Below the pieces are notes generated by a model. The model ran no database searches, was not told the origin of the DNA, and saw only the letters and a list, made by a program, of their open reading frames with translations. From Francisella salimarina (lineage in GTDB: Bacteria > Pseudomonadota > Gammaproteobacteria > Francisellales > Francisellaceae): 64,000 nucleotides of DNA. This document shows, piece by piece, positions 8,808 through 16,973 of the stretch. The DNA is taken from NCBI RefSeq assembly GCF_007923265.1, contig NZ_VOJA01000005.1, positions 62,001 to 126,000 on the forward strand. Direction: 5' to 3'. The position numbers and the translations under genes were made by a program. The stretch's first letter is position 1. Every line of letters begins with the position of its first letter.

Positions 8808-9524
8808 ATGAATAAGAAAATTATATTTACTCTAAGTTTTTTACCTCTACTAGCATTAGCAGCAGATCAAAATCAAACATCTTTAAAGGGCTCTGATTTA
8901 ATATCAACAGATACGGGAACCATCTATACTTATATATCGCCAAACACTCCTGATCAAAAATTTGAAACAGTTGTTGAAAATTGTAATGAAAACAAAATAG
9001 AGTGTACTTATCAGTTAAGAAACTACGATAAAGAAGGTAAGGTTAATGGATATGGTGAGTATACCTATGTCATTAAGAATGGTGCAGTTTTTCAAACGAA
9101 TACCATGAAAATTAAAGATAATGATGGCGCTATTCGGACAGTGAAGCTTGGAGGTTCTGAACTTCAAGATACTCCTTTATTTCCTCAAAAAATAGAGTTA
9201 AACAAAGCTGAAACTAGCATAGAAACTTATGATAACTATACTATTAAAGAAACATCAAAATATACTAAATTGATTCCTGAAATTAGTATTAATGATAATC
9301 TCTACAAAAATTGTGTGCAACTCGAATTAAATAATGTTGTTGATTTTAAAGATCATCCTGACAAAGATACAATATACAAGTCTAAGATTATTTACTGTGA
9401 AGGTATTGGAGAGGTATATCGTAAATACAGCATGTTTAATTACAAGGGAGAATATGTTTTGGGTCAAAAAGATGTTGTTCAATCTTTACATTCAATAATT
9501 AAAAATGGCAAAAAGGAAAGTTAA
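8808..9524 (+). CDS. Secreted protein of unknown function, paralogue 1
   Basis: This 238-residue protein begins with a clear signal peptide (MNKKIIFTLSFLPLLALAA) and a good AAAGGAAG ribosome site. The mature part starts with LKGSDLISTDTGTIYTY and contains four cysteines, in ENCNENKIECTYQLR, NCVQLELN and IYCEGIGEV. The spacing suggests two disulfides and a beta-rich fold. The next gene encodes a paralogue with the same motifs. I do not recognise a family. The pattern of a cysteine pair after a TYTY strand is shared only between these two proteins here. Confidence 0.65.
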   Translation: MNKKIIFTLSFLPLLALAADQNQTSLKGSDLISTDTGTIYTYISPNTPDQKFETVVENCNENKIECTYQLRNYDKEGKVNGYGEYTYVIKNGAVFQTNTMKIKDNDGAIRTVKLGGSELQDTPLFPQKIELNKAETSIETYDNYTIKETSKYTKLIPEISINDNLYKNCVQLELNNVVDFKDHPDKDTIYKSKIIYCEGIGEVYRKYSMFNYKGEYVLGQKDVVQSLHSIIKNGKKES

Positions 9525-9526
9525 CA

Positions 9527-10192
9527 ATGAAAAGAGAGTTAGCTGTATTAGCTTTTTGTTTTTTGGCTTTATCAACAGCCTATGCAAATGAAGAAGCATT
9601 GAAAGGCAGTGATTATATTACAACAGATGTTGGATCTACTTATACTTATGTTTACAATCATTTAGATAAGCCTGCTAAACTTACCGCAGCATTTGATCTG
9701 ACTGTTAAAAGCTGTAATGAATCTAAGACAAAATGTGTTTATGATACGGTAACTAAAATGGGTAGTGATAAACCTTATTTAGCTAATGAGTCAGTATATG
9801 AGATTAAAGATGGGGTAGTTTATTTCTCATCTATTAAAAGTGGTAAACCTGATGGCACAATAGAAAATATTGATAGTAAACCACAAGAACTTTTTCCTAA
9901 AGAAATTATTCTTAATAAGACTGAAATTATAAATTATTCTGATGAGATGTCTGATAGTCAAGGGACTTCGGTATTTACTAAAGTAATTCCAGAGATAGTA
10001 ATAAATAGTAATACATATAAAGATTGTATACGTATGGATAATAACGTTAATAACTGTTACAAGAATAAAGAAGATAATAGTAAGAATTGTCATCATGCAA
10101 TAGATTATGAGATTTATTGCAAAGGTGTTGGTTTGGTTACAGAAAATATTGACGGAGATACTTTGTTGCTTGAAAAAATTACTAAAAAGTAA
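9527..10192 (+). CDS. Secreted protein of unknown function, paralogue 2
   Basis: This 221-residue exported protein has a signal peptide MKRELAVLAFCFLALSTAYA and sits 2 bases after its paralogue. Shared landmarks are LKGSDYITTDVGSTYTY, a SCNESKTKCVYD cysteine pair, a PQELFPKEIILNKTE segment (the first copy has PLFPQKIELNKAE), KVIPEIVINSNTYKDC and IYCKGVGLV. It differs by an extra cysteine region (NNCYKNKEDNSKNCHH) near residue 170. Tandem duplication followed by divergence is the simplest explanation. Function is unknown. Confidence 0.65.
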   Translation: MKRELAVLAFCFLALSTAYANEEALKGSDYITTDVGSTYTYVYNHLDKPAKLTAAFDLTVKSCNESKTKCVYDTVTKMGSDKPYLANESVYEIKDGVVYFSSIKSGKPDGTIENIDSKPQELFPKEIILNKTEIINYSDEMSDSQGTSVFTKVIPEIVINSNTYKDCIRMDNNVNNCYKNKEDNSKNCHHAIDYEIYCKGVGLVTENIDGDTLLLEKITKK

Positions 10193-10262
10193 CTCTGTCA
10201 GTCTTATTTTTATCTAAATAGTCTCTTGATATAGATCTTGTTTAATAGGTTGGGTATTGAAT

Positions 10263-11081
10263 ATGTTTGTTATAGTTTTAAGCTTTGTATTAATTGGTGT
10301 TTTGGTGGGTGTGTTAGCAGGTATGTTTGGCTTTGGAGGAGGCTTAATTATTGTTCCAGCAATTGTAACATTTATCTCTATTCATGAATCATTATTTGTA
10401 TCTAATTCTATGCATATTGCTGTTGCAACATCGTTATTTGTTATGTTTTTCACCTCTATAAAAACAACATATGCTCACTATAAAGCTAACAATATAATCT
10501 GGAGTATTGCCTTAAAGCTAAAGATGGGGTTAATAATTGGTACAGTTTTAGGAGCTACTATGGCAAGTTATCTTTCTAGCAGTCTATTAGAATCTTTGTT
10601 TATAATATTTTTGATATATACAGTTATTAAGTTAGTCTTAAAAATGCTGAATAGTGCGAAATCAACAGCTGATGAATATTATACTAATGTAGATAAACCT
10701 TTGCCAATATTGCTATATATTTATGGAATTTTCACAGGTTTTGTTTCAGTTGTATTGGGTATTGGAGGGAGTATAATTATTGTTCCTTTTTTAAGAGGTC
10801 GCAACTATAGACTCACAACAGCAGCTGCAATTGCATCATCAATAGTACCTTTTTTAGCACTTTTTGGAGCTATCTCATATATTGTAGCTGGTTATGGGTT
10901 ATCGAATCTACCTGATTATTGCTTAGGATTTGTATATCTACCGGTAGCGATTAGTTTGATAGTTGGATCATTCATGGGGGTATCAATGGGAGTTAATTTA
11001 TCAGGTAGAGTCTCTCAAAAAATACAGAATAGGGCTTATTTAGTGATTATGATTATTATACTTATAGTTATGATTCTCTAG
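10263..11081 (+). CDS. TauE/SafE-type sulfite/organosulfonate exporter family permease
   Basis: This 272-residue integral membrane protein has about eight hydrophobic helices. It shows the duplicated TauE/SafE motif: GVLAGMFGFGGGLIIVP near residue 16 and GFVSVVLGIGGSIIIVPFL near residue 160. Family members export sulfite or sulfoacetate-type anions across the inner membrane, and many have unknown substrates. The ATG at 10263 is preferred to a TTG two codons earlier. The gene converges on yhhQ with a 14-base overlap of their 3' ends. Confidence 0.85.
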   Translation: MFVIVLSFVLIGVLVGVLAGMFGFGGGLIIVPAIVTFISIHESLFVSNSMHIAVATSLFVMFFTSIKTTYAHYKANNIIWSIALKLKMGLIIGTVLGATMASYLSSSLLESLFIIFLIYTVIKLVLKMLNSAKSTADEYYTNVDKPLPILLYIYGIFTGFVSVVLGIGGSIIIVPFLRGRNYRLTTAAAIASSIVPFLALFGAISYIVAGYGLSNLPDYCLGFVYLPVAISLIVGSFMGVSMGVNLSGRVSQKIQNRAYLVIMIIILIVMIL

Positions 11082-11781
11082 GCTTTGTAAATGCTAAAAT
11101 ATAGAAAAGAGGAGCATTTATAAGCGCAATTATATATTTAATAACTAATGTTGAAACTATAACTTCAAAAACATATTCCATTGGGATAATCCCAGTAAAT
11201 GCAAATCCATAAGTTATAAGCGTAGTATCAAGAATCTGTGATATCAAAGTTGAACCAGTGTTTCTTAGCCATAACCATTTTATATCAGAACTAAAGTTTT
11301 TTATCTTAGAGTATATAAGTACATCAAATAGTTGAGATACAAGATAAACTAGATTTCCGATAATTACAGCTTTTAAAGCGCCACCATTTATTGAGAAAAA
11401 TAAATTTAAAGAGTTATTTATATCATTATAGAAATCATCATTTAAGCTTGTGAATAGCGTTGAGATAAACATCAAAAGCACGAATGTTAGACCAAAAAAG
11501 ATCGATTTTAGGACAGCTTTGCGTGCTTCTTGCCGACCATATTTCTCGTTAAGCAAGTCATTTGCTGTAAATATGCCACCAAACATTACATTACCGAGTG
11601 TTGCAACAATATGAAAACCAGCAATATCGTAAGCAACGCCTTTGTTAACTTGGATATTTGCGGCAATAACACTAATAACTATAAATACATGTAATCCTTT
11701 TTTGCCAAAAAGCTTATAAGCTAGAAACAAGACAAAGAAGTCTACAAAAGTGAATAGTATTAAAAGGTTGAAATTTGTCAT
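11068..11781 (-). CDS. yhhQ: Queuosine precursor transporter YhhQ
   Basis: This 237-residue membrane protein of the VUT/YhhQ (DUF165) family imports the 7-deazaguanine precursors preQ0, preQ1 or queuine. Family landmarks are visible: several helices, then TLGNVMFGGIFTANDLLNEKYGR around residue 65, where the DLLNE-YG segment is the family signature, and QILDTTLITYGFA near residue 185. A preQ1-I riboswitch covers its ribosome-binding site, which independently supports the function. QueA is encoded 4 kb away. The gene has its own promoter region shared with divergent gloA. Confidence 0.93.
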   Translation of the reverse strand: MTNFNLLILFTFVDFFVLFLAYKLFGKKGLHVFIVISVIAANIQVNKGVAYDIAGFHIVATLGNVMFGGIFTANDLLNEKYGRQEARKAVLKSIFFGLTFVLLMFISTLFTSLNDDFYNDINNSLNLFFSINGGALKAVIIGNLVYLVSQLFDVLIYSKIKNFSSDIKWLWLRNTGSTLISQILDTTLITYGFAFTGIIPMEYVFEVIVSTLVIKYIIALINAPLFYILAFTKPRES

Positions 11782-11787
11782 TTATAT

Positions 11788-11827
11788 TCCTTTAGTTTTG
11801 TTAACCCTGGATAGTTACGAACAGGGG
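11788..11827 (-). promoter_or_regulatory. preQ1-I riboswitch
   Basis: The minus strand before yhhQ reads CCCTG (11822-11826), a 12-base loop TTCGTAACTATC, CAGGG (11805-11809), then TTAACAAAACTAAAGGA. This matches the class I preQ1 aptamer: a 5-bp P1 stem, a C-rich loop, and an A-rich tail that folds back as an H-type pseudoknot. The tail TTAACAAAAC is the same as in the well-studied Thermoanaerobacter tengcongensis aptamer, from memory. The tail's end carries the AAAGGA ribosome site (11788-11793), seven bases before the ATG. Ligand binding should therefore block translation of yhhQ. The P1 stem and the overlap with the ribosome site are seen directly. Confidence 0.9.
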
Positions 11828-11837
11828 ATCAAAAATC

Positions 11838-11846
11838 TGCTATAAT
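11838..11846 (+). promoter_or_regulatory. Extended -10 promoter of gloA
   Basis: The sequence TGCTATAAT is a perfect extended -10 element (TGn-TATAAT). No good -35 is seen 17 bases upstream. Transcription would start near 11853, about 43 bases before the gloA ATG. A rich AAAGGAG ribosome site precedes gloA. Confidence 0.6.
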
Positions 11847-11895
11847 ATAGCAAAATAGTTTATCAATAACAAATAAACTTTATAAAGGAGTTAAA

Positions 11896-12273
11896 ATGCG
11901 TTTTGCTCATGTGATGTTGAGAGTTAAAGATTTAGATAGATCTATAGATTTTTATACAAAAATATTAGGTATGACTGTTCAAAAAAGGATGGATAACTCA
12001 GAGTATAAATATACTTTAGCATTTCTTGGTTATGGGGATGTTTCGGATCATACTGTATTGGAGCTGACATATAACTGGGGCGATCATGATTATGATCATG
12101 GTAATGCTTTTGGTCATTTGTGTATGCAGGTGGATGATGTCTATAAGGCATGTGAAGATGTCAAGGAAAAGGGCGGGGTTGTAACTCGTGAAGCAGGTCC
12201 TGTAAAAGGTGGTACGCAAGTTATAGCATTTATAAAAGATCCAGATGGTTATCAAATAGAGCTTATCGATTAA
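11896..12273 (+). CDS. gloA: Lactoylglutathione lyase (glyoxalase I)
   Basis: This 125-residue glyoxalase I converts the methylglyoxal-glutathione hemithioacetal to S-lactoylglutathione. The four metal ligands of the family are visible: His5 (RFAHVMLRV), Glu in VLELTYNW near residue 56, His in GNAFGHLCM near residue 74 and Glu in GYQIELID at the C terminus. The short form without insertions suggests the nickel-type bacterial enzyme. A strong AAAGGAG site precedes the ATG. The stop codon overlaps the next start as TAATG, so the downstream gene is co-translated. Confidence 0.95.
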   Translation: MRFAHVMLRVKDLDRSIDFYTKILGMTVQKRMDNSEYKYTLAFLGYGDVSDHTVLELTYNWGDHDYDHGNAFGHLCMQVDDVYKACEDVKEKGGVVTREAGPVKGGTQVIAFIKDPDGYQIELID

Positions 12274-12845
12274 TGAATAAAGACAAGTTAAATATACTAG
12301 TAATTAGGGGATACTATAGTAAAGGCGATAGTGTTGAGCATATTGATATTGATGGTATCAAAATTAAAGTAACAACTGTGGCTTTAGGTCGACCAGTATT
12401 TGTAAAGCGTAAGCTTAAAAGAATTATCAATAAGTATAAAGTTAGTGCTGATAATTACGATCTTATCTACGCGATATCAATGTCTGCTGGGATTTCATCT
12501 TTAATTGATGAAGCCTTATATCAAAGACTACACTTAATTACACCATTTTTTATTCATCATAAAACAATGAGAGTTCTTGGTAAGATCAAGATTAGAAAGA
12601 TGTTAGGAGCATACTTATTACTATTGTTTAATGGCAAACTTGGGAAATTCCATGAAGCAATAAAGGTTACTTTAGCTGAGAACGATAACGTTGTTGATAA
12701 TAAATTTTTTGAGAGTACTTGGGGAAGTGTCAATCTAATCAAAGGAATAGATCATACCCTGACTAAAGAGGTAGTTGAAGATATTATTAGAAAAGATATT
12801 GAGAATTTGAGAAAAGAAGTTTTTGGTGGAGAAGAAGTCTGTTAG
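12273..12845 (+). CDS. Unrecognised cytoplasmic protein coupled to gloA
   Basis: This 190-residue protein starts within the gloA stop (TAATG). It begins NILVIRGYYSKGDSVEHI, includes DLIYAISMSAGISSL near residue 70 and ends with a charged helix. The strand-then-SMSAG pattern resembles a small alpha/beta-hydrolase or flavodoxin-like fold with a possible Ser nucleophile at the elbow, but no catalytic His or Asp can be assigned. The role may relate to carbonyl stress because of its coupling to glyoxalase I. That is inference from position only. Confidence 0.6.
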   Translation: MNKDKLNILVIRGYYSKGDSVEHIDIDGIKIKVTTVALGRPVFVKRKLKRIINKYKVSADNYDLIYAISMSAGISSLIDEALYQRLHLITPFFIHHKTMRVLGKIKIRKMLGAYLLLLFNGKLGKFHEAIKVTLAENDNVVDNKFFESTWGSVNLIKGIDHTLTKEVVEDIIRKDIENLRKEVFGGEEVC

Positions 12846-13607
12846 CTATTGTGTCTTATAGGCAATAATTCTTAATCGGACATAATCTGCATACCAATTA
12901 TTGTTTTTATACAGATATGGTTTAGCAATTCTTTCAGCATATTCTAAGAATTCATCAGTATTAGTTACTTTATCTAATAAATTCTTTCTAAAAGTCATAG
13001 CCCAGTTTCTAAAGCCATCAGAGCCTTCTAATAGAGTAGGTCTTTCAAATAAGATGGCATATTTGACTAAAAAGCCATTACTTTCAAGTAGAGAAGTATA
13101 CTCCGAAATACTTGGGTAAAAATTTTCAAGAGCATAGTCTTGGATAGCATATTTTTGAGATGCTTTATCTAAACTTGCTAATAGATTTTTTATATTTCCT
13201 TTACCGCCCATCTCCAAAACAAATCTGCCATTTTTCTTCAAAATTTTATTTACATTTTTTATGACAGCTGTTGGATTTAGCATCCAATGTAATGCGGCAT
13301 TTGAAAAAACAGCATTAAAACTCTCTGAGTTAAATGGTAAATTTTGTTGAGCATCTGCTTCTATGAACTCTATATTTGGATAATTTTTCTTAGCTTGATT
13401 TAACATCTGATTTGAAACATCAATACCAACTATGCTAGCTCCTTGTAATCTTATTTTATTAGTAAGCTCACCCGTACCGCATCCAATATCTAAAATTTTC
13501 TCATCTTTTTGAGGGCCTAGAAGCTCAACAATTTCGTTGCCATATTCTGTGACAAACTTACCTATTGAGTTATATGATTTTGGTTCCCATAAATTATTAT
13601 TGCTCAT
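12846..13607 (-). CDS. Class I SAM-dependent methyltransferase
   Basis: This 253-residue methyltransferase has the SAM-binding motif I ILDIGCGTGELT near residue 40, an acidic residue at the end of strand 2 (VGIDVSNQM) and a motif IV region AVFSNAALHWM. The NAALHW sequence with a preceding VFS is characteristic of the trans-aconitate/BioC-like group (Methyltransf_11/25). The substrate is not predictable. E. coli Tam, of similar size and layout, methylates trans-aconitate. It converges on the gloA-coupled gene, with stop codons adjacent. Confidence 0.8.
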   Translation of the reverse strand: MSNNNLWEPKSYNSIGKFVTEYGNEIVELLGPQKDEKILDIGCGTGELTNKIRLQGASIVGIDVSNQMLNQAKKNYPNIEFIEADAQQNLPFNSESFNAVFSNAALHWMLNPTAVIKNVNKILKKNGRFVLEMGGKGNIKNLLASLDKASQKYAIQDYALENFYPSISEYTSLLESNGFLVKYAILFERPTLLEGSDGFRNWAMTFRKNLLDKVTNTDEFLEYAERIAKPYLYKNNNWYADYVRLRIIAYKTQ

Positions 13608-13615
13608 AGTTTATT

Positions 13616-13861
13616 TTAACCTCTTGATATAGTTGAGTGATGAAATAACCAATATATAAGCAAGCCCCATATACCAAAGACTAATCCAACAAGTATCCAA
13701 ATATTTTTTGGTAAAAGTATTGTGGTTATTCTTCTGTCTAAGACTCTGGGGATATCTTTAGCTATCCCTAAACCACAAAAAATATGAATCAAAACTGTAA
13801 AGGCAGTAATAATGGGTAGTGAATTGTTGATTAATGTTGTTGAAATAGTACTTACATCCAT
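13616..13861 (-). CDS. Small two-helix membrane protein
   Basis: This 81-residue protein has two strongly hydrophobic segments, around residues 13-36 and 52-73, joined by a basic loop (DIPRVLDRRITT). The order helix, charged loop, helix, then IYWLFHHS resembles the small phospholipase-D-nuclease N-terminal (PLDc_N) type of membrane protein. That likeness is weak. It lies between the methyltransferase and the LOG gene, 11 bases downstream of the latter, and is probably in the same minus-strand operon. Confidence 0.55.
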   Translation of the reverse strand: MDVSTISTTLINNSLPIITAFTVLIHIFCGLGIAKDIPRVLDRRITTILLPKNIWILVGLVFGIWGLLIYWLFHHSTISRG

Positions 13862-13872
13862 ATTTAAAACCT

Positions 13873-14586
13873 TTAAAATACAATTTTTGAGTGTGCTTTT
13901 GAACTATAGGTATGCATATAATGTTCAGCTACTACTTCTAATACTTCATCAATACTATCTACAAGGGTTAGAAGGTTAACTTCTTCTTTACTAACTACGC
14001 CTTTTTGAACCAAGGTGGTTTTTATCCACTCCATTAATCCGCCCCAGAAATCTTTACCATAGAGTATAATTGGCATTTTGACTTTTTTACCTGTTTGTAT
14101 CAGGGTTGTAATATCAAAAAGCTCATCTAGAGTACCAAAGCCACCAGGCATAACTATATATGACATAGAGTGTTTGATAAACATCGCCTTACGCGTAAAA
14201 AAATATCTATAAATCAAAAAGACATCTTGATAGCTGTTAGGTTTTTGCTCATGCGGTAACGTTATGTTAAGACCAACACTGGAGCAGGAGCCTTGCTGTG
14301 CACCTTTGTTTCCTGCTTCCATAATTCCAGGACCACCACCTGTGATAACAGCAAAGCCATGATTTGACAAAGATTTAGCTAGTTCAACAGTATCTTTGTA
14401 GTACCTATCATCTTCGGAAATTCTTGCTGAACCAAATATACTGATAGCCGGAGATATCTTATCTAATCTTTCATATCCTTCGACAAGTTCAGATGATATT
14501 TTCATAATATCCCAACTTGCTTTAGCTTTGTCAAACCCCATTTCGCTAGATGGTGCCGAGACTATTTTTTTTTCTTTCCAATGCAT
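13873..14586 (-). CDS. LOG-family nucleotide phosphoribohydrolase
   Basis: This 237-residue protein of the LOG (Lonely Guy, cytokinin riboside 5'-monophosphate phosphoribohydrolase) family has GGGPGIMEAGNKGA near residue 82 and MPGGFGTLDELFD near residue 146. These are the two invariant family motifs, PGGxGTxxE being the nucleotide-binding one. Bacterial members cleave AMP or related nucleotides at the N-glycosidic bond. It carries an N-terminal extension of about 35 residues compared with the shortest members. The gene diverges from fabI. Confidence 0.85.
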   Translation of the reverse strand: MHWKEKKIVSAPSSEMGFDKAKASWDIMKISSELVEGYERLDKISPAISIFGSARISEDDRYYKDTVELAKSLSNHGFAVITGGGPGIMEAGNKGAQQGSCSSVGLNITLPHEQKPNSYQDVFLIYRYFFTRKAMFIKHSMSYIVMPGGFGTLDELFDITTLIQTGKKVKMPIILYGKDFWGGLMEWIKTTLVQKGVVSKEEVNLLTLVDSIDEVLEVVAEHYMHTYSSKAHSKIVF

Positions 14587-14676
14587 TGATAATTACCTTT
14601 AAATTAAACTAGTGTTTTATAATACTATTAAATTATTATATAATTATATCCATTAGCTTGAGATAATACTACATCG

Positions 14677-14705
14677 TCGGTGCCGGCTGTGTATGTCCGA
14701 GCCGA
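14677..14705 (+). promoter_or_regulatory. G+C-rich hairpin in the fabI leader
   Basis: In an otherwise A+T-rich gap, TCGG (14677-14680) and CGG (14684-14686) can pair with CCG (14697-14699) and CCGA (14702-14705). This makes a 7-bp stem with a small internal loop and a 10-base hairpin loop. It lies 33 bases before fabI and has no run of T after it, so it is not a typical terminator. A possible -10 box TATAAT at 14618-14623 would place the hairpin in the 5' leader. Confidence 0.4.
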
Positions 14706-14737
14706 GTTTAAATTTAATCTACTAAAGGAGATATTAA

Positions 14738-15520
14738 ATGGGTTTTTTAGCAGGAAAGAAGATACTTGTTACTGGTCTGTTAAGTAATAAATCAATCGCT
14801 TATGGTATTGCCAAAGCTCTTCATAGAGAAGGTGCAGAACTTGCGTTTACTTATGTTGGTCAATTCAAAGAAAGAGTTGAAAAATTAAGTGATGAGTTTA
14901 ATCCAGCTGCAGTTTTGCCTTGTGATGTAACCTCTGATCAAGAGATGAAAGATTTATTTGTGGAACTTGGTAAAGTTTGGGATGGTCTAGATGGTATTAT
15001 TCATTCGATTGCATTTGCTCCACGTGATCAGTTAGGTGGAGATTTCGTCGATACTGTAACTCGTGAAGGTTTCTCTATAGCTCATGATATTAGTGCATAT
15101 TCTTTTGCAGCTTTAGCTAGAGAAGGCCGTGAAATGATGAAAGGTAGAAAAGGCTCTATCGTAGGTCTTACATACATTGGAGCTGAAAAAGCTATGCCTA
15201 GTTATAATACTATGGGTATTGCTAAAGCATCTTTAGAAGCTACTATGAGATATACAGCTCTTGCTTTAGGTCCAGATGGAATAAATGTAAACTGCGTTTC
15301 AGCAGGTCCGATCAAAACTTTGGCAGCTTCAGGTATTTCTAACTTCAAAAAGATGTTAGATTATAATGCTACAGTATCGCCACTTAAGAAAAACGTAGAT
15401 ATTATGGAAGTTGGTAATACAGTTGCATTCTTATGTTCTGATATGGCTTCTGGTATTACAGGCGAAAACATCCACGTTGATGCTGGTTATCATAGCGTTT
15501 TGATGGGTAATGTTCTTTAG
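14738..15520 (+). CDS. fabI: Enoyl-[acyl-carrier-protein] reductase (NADH)
   Basis: This 260-residue FabI catalyses the last reduction of each fatty-acid elongation cycle. It is a short-chain dehydrogenase with the divergent NAD motif [16 protein letters not shown] near residue 14. The catalytic pair appears as Y-x6-K in [17 protein letters not shown] around residue 156, and [11 protein letters not shown] near residue 190 marks the substrate loop. An AAAGGAGAT site precedes the ATG. Single-gene transcription is likely. Confidence 0.96.
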   Translation: MGFLAGKKILVTGLLSNKSIAYGIAKALHREGAELAFTYVGQFKERVEKLSDEFNPAAVLPCDVTSDQEMKDLFVELGKVWDGLDGIIHSIAFAPRDQLGGDFVDTVTREGFSIAHDISAYSFAALAREGREMMKGRKGSIVGLTYIGAEKAMPSYNTMGIAKASLEATMRYTALALGPDGINVNCVSAGPIKTLAASGISNFKKMLDYNATVSPLKKNVDIMEVGNTVAFLCSDMASGITGENIHVDAGYHSVLMGNVL

Positions 15521-15637
15521 TTTTAAAATATCTTAATTTAGTTTTATCTAACTCAATCTTATATATTTTTTATAATAAAAATTGATATATTTTATAAAAA
15601 ATATTAGTTTTAATTATTTGTTTTAATCGTTGATAAT

Positions 15638-15665
15638 AACCTTACAAAATTAAATTTATAAGGTT
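15638..15665 (+). promoter_or_regulatory. Inverted repeat over the ribosome site of the MBL-fold gene
   Basis: AACCTTA (15638-15644) and TAAGGTT (15659-15665) form a perfect 7-bp inverted repeat with a 14-base spacer. The right arm contains the AAGG ribosome site, which sits 6 bases before the ATG at 15670. The repeat could be an operator for a dimeric regulator or a hairpin that hides the ribosome site. It heads the gene that leads into the bufferin-like cassette. Confidence 0.4.
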
Positions 15666-15669
15666 GTTT

Positions 15670-16632
15670 ATGAAAAAAAGAGCTTTAAACTTTGTGTTTG
15701 CTTCAATATGTGCTTTTGGAGTATCACAAGGTGTTGCACAAACAAACCCACAGTGTTTAGATAAATCTTTCACTCTACAGCTTCTTGGTTCTGGCGGACC
15801 GATTACAGATGATGCTAGAGCGTCAGCAGGTGAACTAATATGGATTGATGGAAAATCTAAGATTTTGATTGATGCTGGTGGAGGTACATATCTTAGATTT
15901 GGTCAATCAGGGGCTAGATTAGAAGATTTAGATTCGATCAATATGACTCATTTTCATGCCGATCATTCAGCAGATATTCCAGCGATATTAAAAGGAGCAT
16001 ATTTCTCCAAAAGAACAGAGAATCTCCCATTTTCAGGACCTACAGGCTCGGGCTTGTTCCCTAGTGCAACTGATTTTCTTCAACGAGTTTTTGGTGAAGA
16101 GCATGGTTCTTTTGCATATTTACATGGAATACTTACAGCTACTGATGGTTTCCCGTTTAAGCTTGACCCTGTGAAAAATATTGACTATACAAAATTAGAA
16201 CCAACGAAGGTCTTTTCAAATGATGAGTTTACTGTTTGGGCGTTAGGTATTCCTAAAGGTGATGTTCCAACTTTGGCATATAAGATTGTATCTAAGAAAG
16301 GTACTATTGTTGTAACAGGTGCCGGTGGTAGTAATGATCATGATAAGTTTAGAGATGCGTTTGTTAAATTTGCAAAAAATGCAGATATTCTAATGATGCC
16401 AATGCCGATTGATGAAAGTGCTGATGCAGCAGGTAGTTTCTTACATGCTAAACCATCAGTCATTGGACAAGTTGCTGCAGCAGTTAATCCAAAAGCATTA
16501 GTTTTAAGTCATTTCTTAGGTAAAGGTTTGGTACTTAAAGACGAGTCAACAAAAATAGTTAAAAAGTATTATAAAGGACCTGTTTATGAAGGTCGAGATT
16601 TAGCATGTTTCCCAGTTAATGGAGTTAAATAG
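15670..16632 (+). CDS. Secreted metallo-beta-lactamase-fold hydrolase
   Basis: This 320-residue exported hydrolase has a signal peptide (first 24 residues, ending near GVSQGVAQ). The MBL metal motif is present as THFHADHSADIP near residue 97 (HxHxDH), with later ligands in VVTGAGGSND and VLSHFLGKG. It resembles the periplasmic MBL-fold group related to RNase Z/arylsulfatase-like hydrolases, and the substrate is unknown. The ATG at 15670 is preferred over an in-frame TTG at 15664, which lies inside the ribosome site. It ends 11 bases before the Cys-rich peptide gene, so it is probably the first gene of that operon. Confidence 0.8.
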   Translation: MKKRALNFVFASICAFGVSQGVAQTNPQCLDKSFTLQLLGSGGPITDDARASAGELIWIDGKSKILIDAGGGTYLRFGQSGARLEDLDSINMTHFHADHSADIPAILKGAYFSKRTENLPFSGPTGSGLFPSATDFLQRVFGEEHGSFAYLHGILTATDGFPFKLDPVKNIDYTKLEPTKVFSNDEFTVWALGIPKGDVPTLAYKIVSKKGTIVVTGAGGSNDHDKFRDAFVKFAKNADILMMPMPIDESADAAGSFLHAKPSVIGQVAAAVNPKALVLSHFLGKGLVLKDESTKIVKKYYKGPVYEGRDLACFPVNGVK

Positions 16633-16643
16633 GAGAATTTAAT

Positions 16644-16973
16644 ATGAAAAAAATACCTTTAACAATTGCTTTAACAGCTTCTATGTCGTTTGGTATTGCT
16701 TTAGCAGAAGAAGCAAAAGCACCAGTTACACAGGTTCAGGATTCATCTGAGAGTAGTCCAATAGCTCAAGGCGAAGGCAAATGTGCAAGTGGTAAATGTG
16801 GCTCACTTAAAAAATTTGGGGTGGTTGATGTTGATGCTGATGAGCAAGATGGAAAACTTGTCAGAGCAAGAGATGGTAACTGTGGTACAAATGTTTGTAA
16901 AAGTTATGGTAAGCAAGATAAAAAAGAAGTAGCTCAACTAGGTAAATGCTCTAATGGAGTTTGTGGACAATGA
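16644..16973 (+). CDS. Bufferin-like secreted cysteine-rich precursor peptide
   Basis: This 109-residue protein has an N-terminal signal peptide (about residues 1-21) and six cysteines at positions 47, 52, 80, 85, 102 and 107, arranged as three C-x4-C pairs. The pairs are GEGKCASGKCGS, DGNCGTNVCKS and GKCSNGVCGQ. The EGKC and GKCG segments recall the EGKCG motif described for bufferin precursors, whose Cys are converted to thiooxazoles that bind copper. Its TGA overlaps the ATG of a DUF692 oxidase, the enzyme type that makes this modification. Modification and metal binding are inferred, not seen. An AGGAG site precedes the ATG. Confidence 0.75.
   Translation: MKKIPLTIALTASMSFGIALAEEAKAPVTQVQDSSESSPIAQGEGKCASGKCGSLKKFGVVDVDADEQDGKLVRARDGNCGTNVCKSYGKQDKKEVAQLGKCSNGVCGQ

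Noticed and set aside
9827-10096. 89-residue minus-strand frame rich in Ile
   Set aside because: It is antisense to the second secreted paralogue and reads as a reverse copy of its codons, with no start signal.
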